This document shows, one piece after another, positions 32,379 through 43,475 of a stretch of 64,000 nucleotides of DNA. The position numbers and the translations under genes are program-made. The stretch is from contig NBIV01000061.1 of assembly GCA_003194525.1 (NCBI GenBank), positions 248,001 to 312,000 on the forward strand, read 5' to 3'. The first letter of the stretch is position 1; the number at the start of each line of letters is the position of its first letter. The notes under the pieces are model-generated. The model searched no databases, was not told the origin of the DNA, and saw only the letters and a list, made by a program, of their open reading frames with translations. The stretch comes from Gracilariopsis chorda. Lineage: Eukaryota > Rhodophyta > Florideophyceae > Gracilariales > Gracilariaceae.

Positions 32379-33441
32379 TGTCGGTCGCTAATGTTGCGGA
32401 ATGTGCCAGATATTGCTGGAACACACGTGTAGAATGTTCCAGTAGTGTCTAGCACATTGCACGCTTTGTTGGCCCAGCAAAGACTACAGTATTTTAGTGA
32501 TGCTGGCGCAAATTGTCGCTTTATTATTGGTTAGTGTGCAGCTCCAGAGGTCTCTAGAAGCCAATGGAGTAACCTAGACGCACACATGAGTAACTAGCAA
32601 GTAGAAATGCGTATTTGGCTCATTTGTAGTGCCTCTAAACACTATAAAAAGAGGTTCTGAGCTTCGGACTTCGGTCTGAACTCACCTCAACAATCTACCA
32701 ACATCTAAGCCCCACCCCCTATCAACCTTCAGCCACTTCAACTATCATCAACAACCATTGAGGCGTTCGCCACTGGATAAAGGGCTTCTAGTGAGGCGTG
32801 TGCCGATAGTTGTCCAATAGGGTGGGGAAGTACCGTCGCTAAGACCGGTTGAAGCGCCTTAGGCGTGGACGGGAGACGGGTGGTGTGTACCAAAGGTGTT
32901 TCTGTCGTCTGTGAGCCCCACCGGAGCTTCGCTCGGATAACGGTGTCGGTCGAAAGACCTGGTGATTTTCGGACGGAAGTACTTGACGGGAAGCTATCCG
33001 CAGGCGACGTGCCGTGCAACATTTCCTGCAAAGGGCCAGCTTGGGTATAGAGTGAAAGCATATCCTGCTGTTAGTAGCTCTCCTTGGGAAGCCCTGTAAG
33101 GATTGTATGCGCCTGCTTCTGGTTAGTGCAGAGGTAGGTAGGCTGCAGAATCCACTTCACATCCGGAATGTCTGACCGGAAGCCGAGGGTCTGACCCTTA
33201 CTGATCCTTGACATAATTCTTGGGTTGCGCGCCGTTTCAACAAAGATGTTAAGAAGTTTTATTTGGGGATTGAGCCTCTTGCTCTCCTTAGTGTTGTTTT
33301 ATTTCATCGAGTGGGTTTAGTTCTTTTGATTCCACTGTTTTCAACTTGTTTTGGGGCTTTTAGCTACGAAGAGCACCCTTTTGGCTTTTATTATTACAAA
33401 TTTTTGGCTCCCTGCGTCACCGTCCCGTGATGGCGTCCACA
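32379..33441 (+). repeat. solo LTR-E in E6, carrying the leader RNA module (33021-33240)
   Basis: A 1063-bp insert with ends TGTCGG ... CCACA and target duplication CCTAC at 32374-32378 and 33442-33446; E7 shows the uninterrupted target. It has a TATA box (ctataaaaagagg, near 32641-32653), a downstream capped-leader-like region, no PBS and no coding region, which fits a solo LTR of a family not otherwise present. Inside it, 33021-33240 matches the copia leader module: stems TCCGG 33162-33166 with CCGGA 33176-33180, and AGGGT 33186-33190 with ACCCT 33194-33198. A small non-autonomous element is the alternative. Confidence 0.72.
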
Positions 33442-33446
33442 CCTAC

Positions 33447-35053
33447 TCACTGCCAGTGATGACATCCCATCCTCATACTCGGAGGCGGTGTCACGTCCTG
33501 ATTCAAAAGCGTGGACCAAGGCCATGAACAGTGAGTACGAGTCTCTGATCGAGCATGACACATGGGAGTTAGTGCCAAGGCCAGCTGACAGCAACGTGAT
33601 ATCATCCAGGTGGGTATTTGTGCAAAAATATGAGGCTGGCGACAACGATGAACCGACAGTGAGGTACAAGGCTCGTGTGGTGGCTCGAGGGTTTCTGCAG
33701 ATCGAAGGTGTAGACTTCTCCGAGACGTATGCACCAGTGGTCAAATTCACATCCATTAGAATGATTTTGTCCATTGTAGCAGTGCAGAACTATCATCTGC
33801 ACCAGATGGATGTGAAGACTGCATTCTTGAATGGCGACCTGGAAGAGACTGTGTACATGGAGCAGCCGGACGGATTCATCAAACCTGGGAACGAGGACTT
33901 GGTATGCCTTCTCAAGAAAGCCATCTATGGGCTACGACAGGCATCAAGGCAGTGGTTTGCAAAGATGTACTTGTTCCTCGTGGGTTGGATGGGTCTGAAG
34001 CCAAACGTTGCAGACGAGTGCGTCTACACTGGAGAGGTACTGGGAGCGCTTGTGATCATTGCTCTTTATGTGGACGACTTGCTCATTGCGAGTCCAAGTA
34101 TGGAGACAATGAATCGCGTAAAGCGTGAACTGTCAAAACGTTTTCAGATGAAGGATCTCAGTGAAGCGCGCATGGTACTTGGGTTCGAGATCCATCGTGA
34201 TCGATCCAAAAGACAGCTGTACCTGACACAGTTTGCATACACGCGTAAGGTCTTAGAACGTTTTAACATGTTGCAGTGCAAACCAATGGACACTCCCATG
34301 GACTCCGGTGCTGACCTCACTAAGTTAGAAGAGCCTCTGACGAACATCCCGTATCGTCAGGTGATCGGTTGTCTGATGTATCTCTCTGTTGGCACTCGAC
34401 CGGACATCTCGTTTGCAGTGTCCAAGCTAGCCAAGTATGTCGAGAAACCTGGAGAGACTCATTGGAAAGCGGTCAAGCGTGTTCTGCGTTACCTCAATGG
34501 CACTCGCTCCCTCGGGCTTACTTATGGCACCACGACTGATACTCAGCTGTATGGATACGTAGACTCTGACTGGGCAGGTGATACATCCAACCGCAAGTCC
34601 ACCAGTGGGTATGCGTTCATGATGTGCGGTGCTCCTGTGTCTTGGAGCTCGCGCCAAGAGGAAGTAGTTGCATTGTCTAGCGCTGAGGCTGAGTATGTGA
34701 GTCTGTGCAGTGGGACGAAGGAAGCGATCTGGCTGAGACGACTGTGGAGTGGCATTGGCAACGCAAGTGGACTACACGTGGATGAGTCAGTGACGCTAAT
34801 GGTTGAGCCCACAACTGTGTACGTGGACAACCAAGGTTGCATCGAACTTGCTCGAAATGGAGTTGTGAACAAGCGTACTAAGCACATTGATATTCGCTTT
34901 CACTTCACCAGAGAGACTCTACGCGACAAAGCCGTCCAGTTGCAGTACTGTTCCACGGAAGACATGGTTGCCGATATGCTGACGAAAGCGCTGGGTCGAG
35001 TTAAGCTGGCAAGGTTCCGCGGTGACTGTGGCTTGCTACCCTTAGACCTTTGA
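33447..35053 (+). CDS. E6 reverse transcriptase and RNase H region (lineage 2)
   Basis: RT blocks: AMNSEYESLIEHDTWELVPRP, RYKARVVARGFLQIEGVDFSETYAPVVKFTSIRMILSIVA, HQMDVKTAFLNGDLEETVYMEQPDGF, LLKKAIYGLRQASRQWF, and ALYVDDLLIASPS with the YVDD box near 34068-34080. RNase H: YVDSDWAGDTSNRKSTSGYAFMM, VVALSSAEAEYVSLC, VYVDNQGCIELARN, KHIDIRFHFTRE. It ends TEDMVADMLTKALGRVKLARFRGDCGLLPLDL shortly before the polypurine tract. The frame is open throughout this part. Confidence 0.92.
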
Positions 35054-35073
35054 AGTCAGTGAGAGAGGGGGGG

Positions 35074-35751
35074 TGTTGGCAGTAGTACCTGTGCTGTCAC
35101 TGAAAACCAAATGTTCCGGGGAGCATGGGCTGTCTTAAAGGGTACCTCTGCAAAAGCGCATATGCGCGTGTGCGCGAACCCAACGTGAAACTGGCTTCTG
35201 ATTGGCTACTGCAAATGTACATATGCAACGTGGTGCGTACAAGTGGTATGGCATAACTGGATCGGTTGGACACACCCACGTGTCCAGCTACTACAGTGGT
35301 CACAGTGTATGTTGTGTGCAGGGGATACTGGTGAAGTGGTTGACAGCTGGTACAAGTGGTACAGCAGTGGTTGGTACAATGGTAAGGTGCGCATGCACTG
35401 TCAACAGGTTTACACATGCACGGGTATATTGATGACGTGGGTGTTGTGTGCATTGCCACATGATGACAGGGCACTAACACCACAGGTTACGTGCCGACTT
35501 ACCGTGACGTGTTGACTTACCGTGATGTGTTGGCATGTGCTGGCGTGTGTTGGAGTCGTGAATTTGTGCCTTGTCATGGTCATGTGTATCCACGTAACTA
35601 TTACGGAACGTTGGTGCGTTGGTGTGCGTTGATGTAATGAGGTTGTGCTGAGCTGGCTATGTCATGTTAGATGATGATTGGTAGTATTGACTGTCCCTGC
35701 TTAGTGGTTTAGGGCCCTTCCATCCCCTCAACTTCCTTTCAACTTTCAACA
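35074..35751 (+). repeat. LTR-C, 3' LTR of E6
   Basis: 678 bp, starting TGTTGGCAG after the polypurine tract gagagaggggggg (35061-35073) and ending TTTCAACA. It is shorter than its 779-bp partner. Confidence 0.92.
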
Positions 35752-35756
35752 CTAGC

Positions 35757-37889
35757 ATGCTTCAATGATGGCTTATTACCAGTCACCAACAGGTATGGAG
35801 TTGAGCCGGTGGTAGAATGTGGAACTCTGTTGCGAATGTAAATAACATATTTGAGTGCGTAGGGCCATAGGAATTCTGGCAAGTTGGCCTGAATCAGCAA
35901 AGCTCGAGCAGCTTCTTCCATAGTGCGATTGATGCGCTCGGCAATTGCGTTATGTTAAAGTGTATAAGGAGGTGAGAACGACGTTCCCTGCAGACCATTT
36001 GCATCGTTTTCTTGTAACGCAATGTACTCCTCTGCATTGTCCGAGTGCAAATTTTTAACAAGCACATGCGCTCCTCCAAGCTGCTGCAGCTTCTGCCTTA
36101 TACCCAAAAACACTTCCCCAATTTCAGATCTATGCAACATGAAGGCGAGGAAGGCATATCGAGAGTGGTCATCGATAAACGCAGACGCATACTGAAAACG
36201 ATCTGGAAACAATGGCAGCAGAGGACCAATGATGTCCGAGTGCACAATGTCTCCAATCTCCTTTGATCGTTTGAACTTTCCCAAAAACGGATGTTTATGA
36301 ACTTTGCCAAGTCGGCATGGTCGACATACCTCTTCAATATGTTTCAGCTTTGGCACTCCATCAACTTGCTCGTGTACCTTTTGAAGGTCTCGTGGGTTCA
36401 TATGTGCAAGTTGGCGGTGCCACAGCTTTGTGACGTCTTTGTCTTTTGCGGATAGTAGCCTTGTGTGATCGGTGTGGTCGATGAGACATGGCAGCGTGTA
36501 CAACCTAGAGCGTGTGTCTCGTTGACCACATCCAATTTCAAACCCCTCTTCGTGGGTAAAGCGAACCTGACTTGCGCCGAACAGTGACTGTATTCCCTTA
36601 TCGGCCATACGACCAACAGACACTAAGTTGTACCCAAGATCTGGGACATGTAGTACATCCGTCAATCGGAGATTAGCCTCGACGAAGGGCAGTAAAACAT
36701 CCCCTTGTTGTGTGGCCGTGACCGTGGTATTGTCAGCAAGTTCAATACGCCTCGGAGATATGTCAACCAATGTGTTAAGCACAAATGCAGAAGCAGAACA
36801 AAAGAAATGGGACGTTTCACCACTGTCTGCATACGTATCCATGCTCTTACACACGGATGGGAGCACTGTAGACTTCTCGACACCCATTTCAACGATCTCA
36901 ATATTGGATCCCCTTCGTGATGACTTGCCAGAGTGTTTACACTTGTCACCTGAACCAGCTTTGAGTTTGTCCAAGTTGACTTTGGGTAAACGGTTGTCCG
37001 GATTGTCAGGATTCATGTGGCATCGGTCCTGCGTGTGGCCATCGTGTTCACAGAAAGTGCAATGGTAACCGTTTTTGGTGCGACCAGCATAAGCACGCCC
37101 AATGGACTCAATGTTTGAGTTGGAATCTGATATATTACCTTCATTTTCGCCCCCATTTGCCAATTTTTTACGTCCACTAGAACGGCCGTTACCTTTACCT
37201 CGGTTCTTTTTACGGTTACGACCACGAGTTGCACTGACAGAACCAAGTTGACGAGCATTGTACTCATCAATCAGGGTAGTTGCCACATAGTGCCACGTCA
37301 ATTCCGAGATCTCCTTAGTCCTAAGTGCCGCAGCAGTTGACTCTAGTGCGCAGTTGGGGTCGATAGAGGCTAGTAGCATTGGAGCCTTATGTGACTCTGG
37401 AATGGCAGCATCCTTCCCCATTCGGTCTAATTGTGAGAATAAAGATGCAAACTGGTCCACAAATTCTGACATATTTTGCCCATTGTACGACATTTGGAAC
37501 AGTTGGGTCTGTACAGCGATACGAGAAACTGTTCGGTTGGAGGCATAACGTGCATCTAGCATTCTCAACATACGCCCAGGATCATCATCCACATCCATCA
37601 CAACGCGTAGTGGGGCATCTGCAAGTGCACAGATGATGATTGCACATGCCGTTTCGCGTTTCGCCATGAGTTGGGAACTGCTTTGAGCAGCACTAGAGGT
37701 TGAATCGTGATTCATTGTAGCTCTAGATGCCTCATCCAGGGTAGATGCCACTACATTCCATACACCTTTAATGCGACATGCGGCACAAAGTCGATGTCGC
37801 CATAGCGTATAATCCTCACCACGCTTACCATGCAAGCGTGGGATTTTCACACCAGAGTTGGTTTCAGACTCAACTTCAGAGTCAGACAT
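35757..37889 (-). pseudogene. E5 gag-protease-integrase region
   Basis: On the minus strand from the ATG at 37889: MSDSEVESETNSGVKIPRLHGKRGEDYTLWRHRLCAACRIKGVWNVV opens Gag. Then KRETACAIIICALADAPLRVVMDVDDDPGRMLRMLDARYASN and MSEFVDQFASLFSQLDRMGKDAAIPESHKAPMLLASIDPN. Zinc knuckle CTFCEHDGHTQDRC; protease DSGETSHFFCSASAF; LWHRQLAHMNPRDL...CRPCRLGKVHK; integrase HSDIIGPLLPLFPDRFQYASAFIDDHSRYAFLAF and LHSDNAEEYIALQ. A frame of 644 codons, one of the longest lineage-1 frames here. It ends near the E6 insertion with AERINRTMEEAARALLIQANLPEFLW-type sequence. Broken but recent-looking. Confidence 0.88.
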
Positions 37890-38636
37890 ACTTCCAGAAG
37901 GAGCTGAAACACCAATGAATATATACTTCTAAGCAGAGTGTGGGACTCAATGCTTTTCAAAATCCGATTACGAAGAGAGGGAAAGTGTTGAATCGGAGGG
38001 TCAGCCAAGAACTTGCACCTGAGATCACACTAAGATATGAATACTGGAGTGGATTGATGACAGCACTCAACAGCAAGGGCGCAAGCGGAGACCGTGTAAC
38101 CAAGTCTCAACGCTCGTCCAGACGTGTCTGGTACGCGAATCACAGGCGGAGTTCGGGTCCTCGACGCCCAGAGTATACTCACAAGTGGCTCTGAAGCGCA
38201 CTCGGAAAAGAAAATAAAAGATGAAACTTCGTAAAAGCGGGCGCACTGACAGAGGAAACTACCTCCGCTACCCTAAGGGTTGAACCCCTGGACACTGGAT
38301 GCTCTCTCCAGGTGCCAGGTGCGATGTTCTTCGACCTGCCCTACTCGACGCACTTCGAGAGCAGGGTGCTCAATCCGTACGAAACGTCCCAGGGAGGTTA
38401 CTTACAAGCGCGATATACTTTCACCAGTTAACCCCTGCTGGTCTCTTGCTGGAAATCAGCCCGATCTTTGTGCGCTGAAACCAAAGAAACAGGGATCGGA
38501 ACAGGCGCAGGTCGGTCTACCAGAGACAAGTCCCTGAACGCTTTGACTACTTTCACCTCTGCAACTAGGTCTCCACAATATGCGCATCGCAAAAATAAAA
38601 GAAAGTTAAATAAGAGCGACGTCTGCAATATGTCGA
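37890..38636 (-). other. E5 5' leader with conserved RNA module (38237-38455)
   Basis: A leader of about 750 nt on the minus strand. The module carries CCTGG/CCAGG-type and GGGTTCAACCC-type hairpins and the gtacggattg block. It is closest to the E1 and E3 leaders. Confidence 0.75.
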
Positions 38637-38654
38637 CGCTCTGGGCCCATAACC
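38637..38654 (-). promoter_or_regulatory. primer-binding site of E5
   Basis: GGTTATGGGCCCAGAGCG on the minus strand, directly after the LTR-D. Confidence 0.85.
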
Positions 38655-40275
38655 TGATGATGATAAAGGAATGTGATAGATGAAGTTTGGCTTAGACTGA
38701 AATGAGAAAGAAAGAAAGAAGTAAAAATAAGAGTCAAGGTTGTCAACCTTGGGGTGGTTTACTTGGAGATGCAACATCTGCAATTCATATAGCACAATTA
38801 GAGTGCACTACAACTACAGAGAAAGCCCTAACCACTAAGTGCAAAAACCCAGTATTACCAATCATATTCAAACATAACAAAATAAGGGTTGCACAAAATG
38901 GTTGTTGATGTTAGCACATGGTCGAGTGCCTGGTAGTCCTGGGACATGATAGTGCAGCACTTGGAACCAAAGTTTCACATAACGGAGGGCTGTTTTTGAG
39001 AGCTGCTTTGCAAAAGCGCAGATGCGTGTGTTCTCAAACCCAACGTGAAACGGGCATATGATTGGCTACTGCATATACTCATATGCAACGTATTGGCTAC
39101 AAGTGTTATGCATTCTGTGGGTCCTGGGCATGGAAGTCGCCACTTGGCATAAGGTGAATGGGCATGGTACTTAGGAATATGTGTGGGTACATCTGGTTTA
39201 CAGGTACATGCAGGTGTTGCATATGTGCAGTTGTGCAAGTAAGCACGTGCCATGCACGCAACACAGCTAGGGTATGTACATGGATGCGGTGGCATGTGAA
39301 CTTGTGCTTTGTCATAGTCATGATGATACAATTAAGTGTTTACACAGTGCTGTCACATGCTGGCCCATTGTTGGCATGTCTGGATCACTTGTTGCGCATT
39401 GTTGGCTGCTTTGTTCACTTGGTTGCGTGGTTGTAATGTGTTGTAATGTTGTCATGCATGGTTGTACTAAGCTGTAATCAGTGTGTGCAACCCTTATTGT
39501 GTTATGTTTGATTATGATTGGTAGTATTGGGTGTCCCCACTTAGTGGTGTAGGGTGTTCTTGTAGTGGTAGTGCGAAGTACATGTGCTATATAAGACTCT
39601 GAAGTTGCAGTACCAAGTAAACTCGCCCCCAAGCTTGGCAACCTTCACTCTTTACTTTCTTTCTTTCTTTCCTTTTCATTTCTGCCGAAGCCCAACAACA
39701 TCTATCAACATCATTTCATATCAGCACTGGTGACAGTTAACTACAACCACACATAACATTATTCCAGCACATGCCAACGAAGCACGGTAAGTGAAACAAC
39801 AATGACCACAATATGCCAGCATGTCACAGCCCTGTATAATGACTTACTTAGGTCATCATGACCATGACGATGCACAAAGTCGCATGACACTGTATCCATA
39901 TCGATAACTTAAGTCCATTGCGTGCGATGCACGTGCTGGCACACACAATCACACGTCTGCCGCAACGTGATGTCCCTGTAAACCGTTGTAGCCACACAGA
40001 ATCTCATGTACGTTGACCATTCACATTATGCCAAGTGGACAATGCTGTGCCTACGACCCATACAATGTATACCACTTGTAAACCATGTAATGCATATGGG
40101 CAAATGTAGTAGCCATTCATAAGCCCGTTTCACGTTGTGTTCGAGCACACGCGCATATGCGCTTTTGCAAAGGAGCTGCTCAAAAATGCCCATCGTTATA
40201 TGCAACTTTGTTTCCAAGTAGTCTACCATGATCTCCTAGGGCTATCAGGCACTCGATCACGTGCCAACATCAACA
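38655..40275 (-). repeat. LTR-D shared by E5 (5' LTR) and E10 (3' LTR), split by solo LTR-A
   Basis: Without the insert it is about 790 bp. On its upstream side (40276-40290) lie the polypurine tract and pol end of E10; on its downstream side lies the PBS of E5. This is the second case of one LTR serving two elements. Confidence 0.83.
38903..39726 (+). repeat. solo LTR-A inside LTR-D
   Basis: 824 bp, TGTTGATGTTAGCACATGG ... ATATCAGCA. The target duplication is ATGGT at 38898-38902 and CTGGT at 39727-39731, one mismatch; intact LTR-D at 24530 reads actggtgacag. TATA-like tatataag is near 39587. Confidence 0.88.
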
Positions 40276-40686
40276 CTCCTCCTCGAGTTCCTGATGAATT
40301 CCAGCTCATTCCAATATCACTCGTGCAGCGGCAGGGCTAAGTGGCTTGGTGAGGATTTCGGCGTCATTGTCTTCACTTGGAACATAGTTCACAGTTATTA
40401 ATGTGTCCTTGACTAGTTGCCTAGTGACGTGTACCTTGACGTCTATATGCTTTGCACGCCCAGAAGGGCAGCGTTCACCAACAGCCCACTCAATAGCACA
40501 TTGGTTGTCTGAGAGGATTGGAACAATCTTACCAACTGCTACTCCACACTCTCTGACCACACGTGATATCCAGAGTATCTCCTGAGCAGCCATTACCAAT
40601 GCATAGTATTCGGCCTCACCAGTGGACAATGCAACTGAGGACTGCTTACGGGCACGATAGAAACATGAGCTGGAGCCAAGTTTAAC
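40276..40686 (-). pseudogene. E10 copia fragment: RNase H end (lineage 1)
   Basis: On the minus strand: KLGSSSCFYRARKQSSVALSTGEAEYYALVMAAQEILWISRVVRECGVAV, SDNQCAIEWAVGERCPSGRAKHIDVKVH, NYVPSEDNDAEILTKPLSPAAAR, then the polypurine tract at the LTR-D. It is the 3' tail of pol of an element whose rest was replaced by the E11 insertion at 40686/40687. Confidence 0.85.
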
Positions 40687-41497
40687 TGAAGATGTAAACG
40701 ATAGTTGGGCTACGACGGATCTGTAGAACAAGAAAAGAACCAAAAGAATGAGTGAAGGTTGCCAAGCTTCGGGCGAGTTTACTTGGTAGTGGAACTTCAG
40801 CGTGTTAAATAGCACCTCTATGTCACACTACAACTACAAGAAAACCCTATACCACTAAGAGGGGACACCCAATACTACCAATCATAAAGAGACATAACAC
40901 AATAATGGTTGCACACACTGATTACAGCTATGAACAACCATGCATAACAACATAACACCACATTACAACAATGCATACAAAGTGAACCAAGCAGCCAACA
41001 ACGCACAATAAGTGAACCGGACATGCCAACAATGAGCCAGCATGTTGCAACACTGTATAAACACTTCCCCGCATCATCATGACGATGACAAAGCACAAAT
41101 ATACATGCCACCGCATCCATGTACATACCCTAGCTGTGTTGCGTGCATGGCACGTGCTTGCTTGCACAACCGCACACATGAAACACTTCCATATACCTGT
41201 AAGCCACGTGGAGCCACACATATTCTTCAGTACCATGCCGATTCACCTTATGCCAAGTGGCCAGTTCCGTGCCCAGCACCCATAGAATGCATACCACTTG
41301 TAACCAATACGTTGCATATGAGTATTTGCAGTAGCCAATCATATGTCCGTTTCACAGTGGGTTTGAGAACATAAGCGTATGTGCTTTTGTAGAGCAGGTC
41401 CCAAAAACAGCCCTCATTTATGTGAAACTTTGTTTCAAAGTGTTGCACCATGATGTCCCAGGACTACCAGGCACTCGAGTATGTGCTAACATCAACA
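40687..41497 (-). repeat. LTR-A2, 3' LTR of E11
   Basis: 811 bp on the minus strand, TGTTGATGTTAGCACATAC ... TTTACATCTTCA. It is an LTR-A relative with a distinct 3' end; the LTR of E13 has the same tail type. Confidence 0.85.
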
Positions 41498-41534
41498 CTG
41501 CTCCTCGAGTTCCTGGGTCAGACCAGCTGTATCC

Positions 41535-42477
41535 ATGATTAATTGCGTCATAGCAGGACTAAGTGGCTTAGTGAGTATGTCGGAGTCATTGTCCTCACTT
41601 GCCACATATTCCACGCTTATCACCTTGCTTTTGACCAAGTCCCGGATAAAGTGTATCTTCACGTCAATGTGTTTGGCACGTACGGAGGAGCAACGCTCAC
41701 CAATGGCCCACTCAATTGCACATTGGTTGTCTGAGCATAGTGGAGTACTGTCACTAACCGGTATCCCAGATTCCTCAAGTACTCGAGATATCCACATTAG
41801 CTCTTGACTTGCCATCACTAATGCGTAGTACTCATACTCAGACTCGGCTGTAGACAATGCCTCCGACGCCTGCTTACGGGCACCGTAGAACCAAACACAT
41901 GACCCAAGTTTGATCATAAAGCCAGACAAAGACTTGCGATCCGTGGTGTCGCCTGCGTAATCAGAGTCCACATAACCATTCAGCAGCAGGTTCCCAGGGT
42001 GATAAACAAGTCCATGGTGAGTAGTGCCACGTAAATACCCTAGCGCACGCTTCACCGCTCGATGATAATACCCAGTTGGTGCTTTCTGAAAGCGTGCTAG
42101 GATAAGTACAGGTGCCAATATGTCCAAACGCGTGCGTAATGCCAGTTACAGCAGAGACCCGATCATCTGCTGATACAACTGGACTTCAAATGGGGACTTG
42201 TCCTCCTCCGCATCAAGCGAGGAAAAGAAGGATTCCACCATTGGGCTTCGTGCAGGCTTGCTACATTCCAGTCCAAACCGACGTAATATTCCACTGACAT
42301 ACAACGGCTGTGCTAGTTTCACACCTAACAGTTGGTCATTGGAGTCCATGTTCCAGCTTAATTCAACACCAAGATACATTCTGACACGAATCTCAACACG
42401 TAGGTCATACAAAGACTTGAGCTCCTCCACTATGTGGGAACGTTGTTCAGCTGTTGGCGTAAATATGAGAAGGTCAT
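41535..42477 (-). pseudogene. E11 RT end and RNase H
   Basis: On the minus strand: DLLIFTPTAEQRSHIVEELKSLYDLRVEIRVRMYLGVELSW, LLGVKLAQPLYVSGILRRFGLE, YQQMIGSLL, LDILAPVLILARFQKAPTGYYH, YVDSDYAGDTTDRKSLSGFMIKLG, ALSTAESE, SDNQCAIEWAIGERCSSVRAKHIDVKIHFIRDLV, YVASEDNDSDILTKPLSP and the ELEEQC pol end at the LTR. It begins exactly at the solo LTR-A inside the catalytic YVDD region. Confidence 0.87.
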
Positions 42478-43302
42478 TGTTGATGTTAGCACATGGTCGA
42501 GTGCCTGGTAGTCCTGGGACATCATGGTGCAGCACTTGGAAACAAAGTTTCATATAACAGAGGGCTGTTTTTTAGAGCTGCTTCGCAAAAGCGCATATGC
42601 GTGTGTTCTCAAACCCAACGTGAAACGGGCATATGATTGGCTACTGCATATACTCATATGCAACGTATTGGCTACAAGTGTTATGCATTCTGTGGGTCCT
42701 GGGCATGGAAGTCGCCACTTGGCATAAGGTGAATGGGCATGGTACTTAGGAATATGTGTGGATACATCTGGTTTACAGGTACATGCAGGTGTTGCATATG
42801 TGCAGTGGTGCAAGTAAGCACGTGCGATGCACGCAACGCACCTAGGGTATGTACATGGATGCGGTGGCATGTGAATTTGTGCTTTGTCATAGTCATGATG
42901 ATGCAAGTAAGTGTTTACACAGGGCTGTCACATGCTGGCACATTGTTGGCATGTCTGATTCACTTGTTGCGCATTGTTGGCTGCTTGGTTCACTTCGTGT
43001 GCGTGGTTGTAATGTGTTGTAATGTTGTTATGCATGGTTGTACTAAGCTGTAATCAGTGTGTGCAACCCTATTTGTGTTATGTTTGATTATGATTGGTAG
43101 TATTGGGTGTCTCCACTTAGTGGTGTAGGGTTTTCTTGTAGTGGTAGTGCGAAGTACATGTGCTATATAAGACTCTGAAGTCGCAGTACCAAGTAAACTC
43201 GCCCCCAAGCCTAGCAACCTTCACTCTTTATTTCCTTTCTTTCTTTCCTTTTCATTTCTGCCGAAGCCCAACATCATCTCTCAACATCATTTCATGTCAA
43301 CA
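42478..43302 (+). repeat. solo LTR-A in E11 RT
   Basis: 825 bp, TGTTGATGTTAGCACATGG ... ATGTCAACA, with perfect target duplication GTCAT at 42473-42477 and 43303-43307. It is almost identical to the solo LTR-A at 38903, so both are recent relative to their hosts. Confidence 0.95.
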
Positions 43303-43475
43303 GTCATCTACGTATACCAGGATGTATGCGTAAGTGTTGCCGGCTAGTTTTGCGCCTGAAAACACATGGTGCACTGGGTAATTCTTCAAAACCTATGCCT
43401 GTAATGTCCGTGCTGAACTTCGTATGCCATGCCAAATGAGCCTGCGTAAGCCTGTATATCGCCTTTAGCAGTTTG
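43303..43475 (-). pseudogene. E11 RT fragment upstream of the solo LTR
   Basis: On the minus strand it carries LLKAIYRLTQAHLAWHTKFSTDITGIGFEE-type sequence and the TYAYILVYVDD lead-in to the catalytic box. It is cut at 43475 by E13. Confidence 0.8.

Larger units (their letters stand above)
27963..35751 (+). mobile_element. copia E6 (lineage 2, LTR-C), complete with one nested solo LTR
   Basis: Ends TGTTGGCAG ... TTTCAACA with perfect target duplication CTAGC (27958-27962 and 35752-35756), inserted in E5. Parts in order: 5' LTR 27963-28741, PBS, 1.2 kb leader, gag-protease, integrase, RT-RNase H, polypurine tract, 3' LTR 35074-35751. By eye the LTRs differ at about half a dozen positions, so insertion is recent. 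The coding region is interrupted by solo LTR-E, so the copy is not whole. Confidence 0.93.
24279..40275 (-). mobile_element. copia E5 (lineage 1, LTR-D), with nested insertions
   Basis: A minus-strand element: 5' LTR-D at right (38655-40275), PBS, leader, a long gag-protease-integrase frame, RT-RNase H, and 3' LTR-D at left (24279-25079). It is interrupted by solo LTR-B (26249), complete element E6 (27963-35751) and a solo LTR-A within its 5' LTR. Its own sequence, without inserts, is about 6.7 kb and few-broken, so it is younger than E1-E3. Confidence 0.88.
40687..43475 (-). mobile_element. copia E11 (lineage 1, LTR-A2), 3' part
   Basis: On the minus strand: RT, RNase H and 3' LTR-A2. A solo LTR-A interrupts RT. 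The element is cut at 43475 by the 5' LTR of E13 (flank GTTTG, 43471-43475). Broken fossil. Confidence 0.85.

Noticed and set aside
35097-35483. A repeated open frame of about 128 codons (MVLVPCHHVAMHTTPTSS...) present in many copies on the strand opposite LTR-C
   Set aside because: It lies entirely within LTR-C, recurs wherever that LTR occurs, has low-complexity Cys/His/Thr composition from the gtgttg-rich sequence, and matches no domain. It is a by-product of the LTR, not a gene.
42550-42906. Recurring frames of 100-118 codons (MHHHDYDKAQIHMPPHPC...) opposite LTR-A
   Set aside because: Same reasoning: confined to the LTR, present in each copy, with no independent support.
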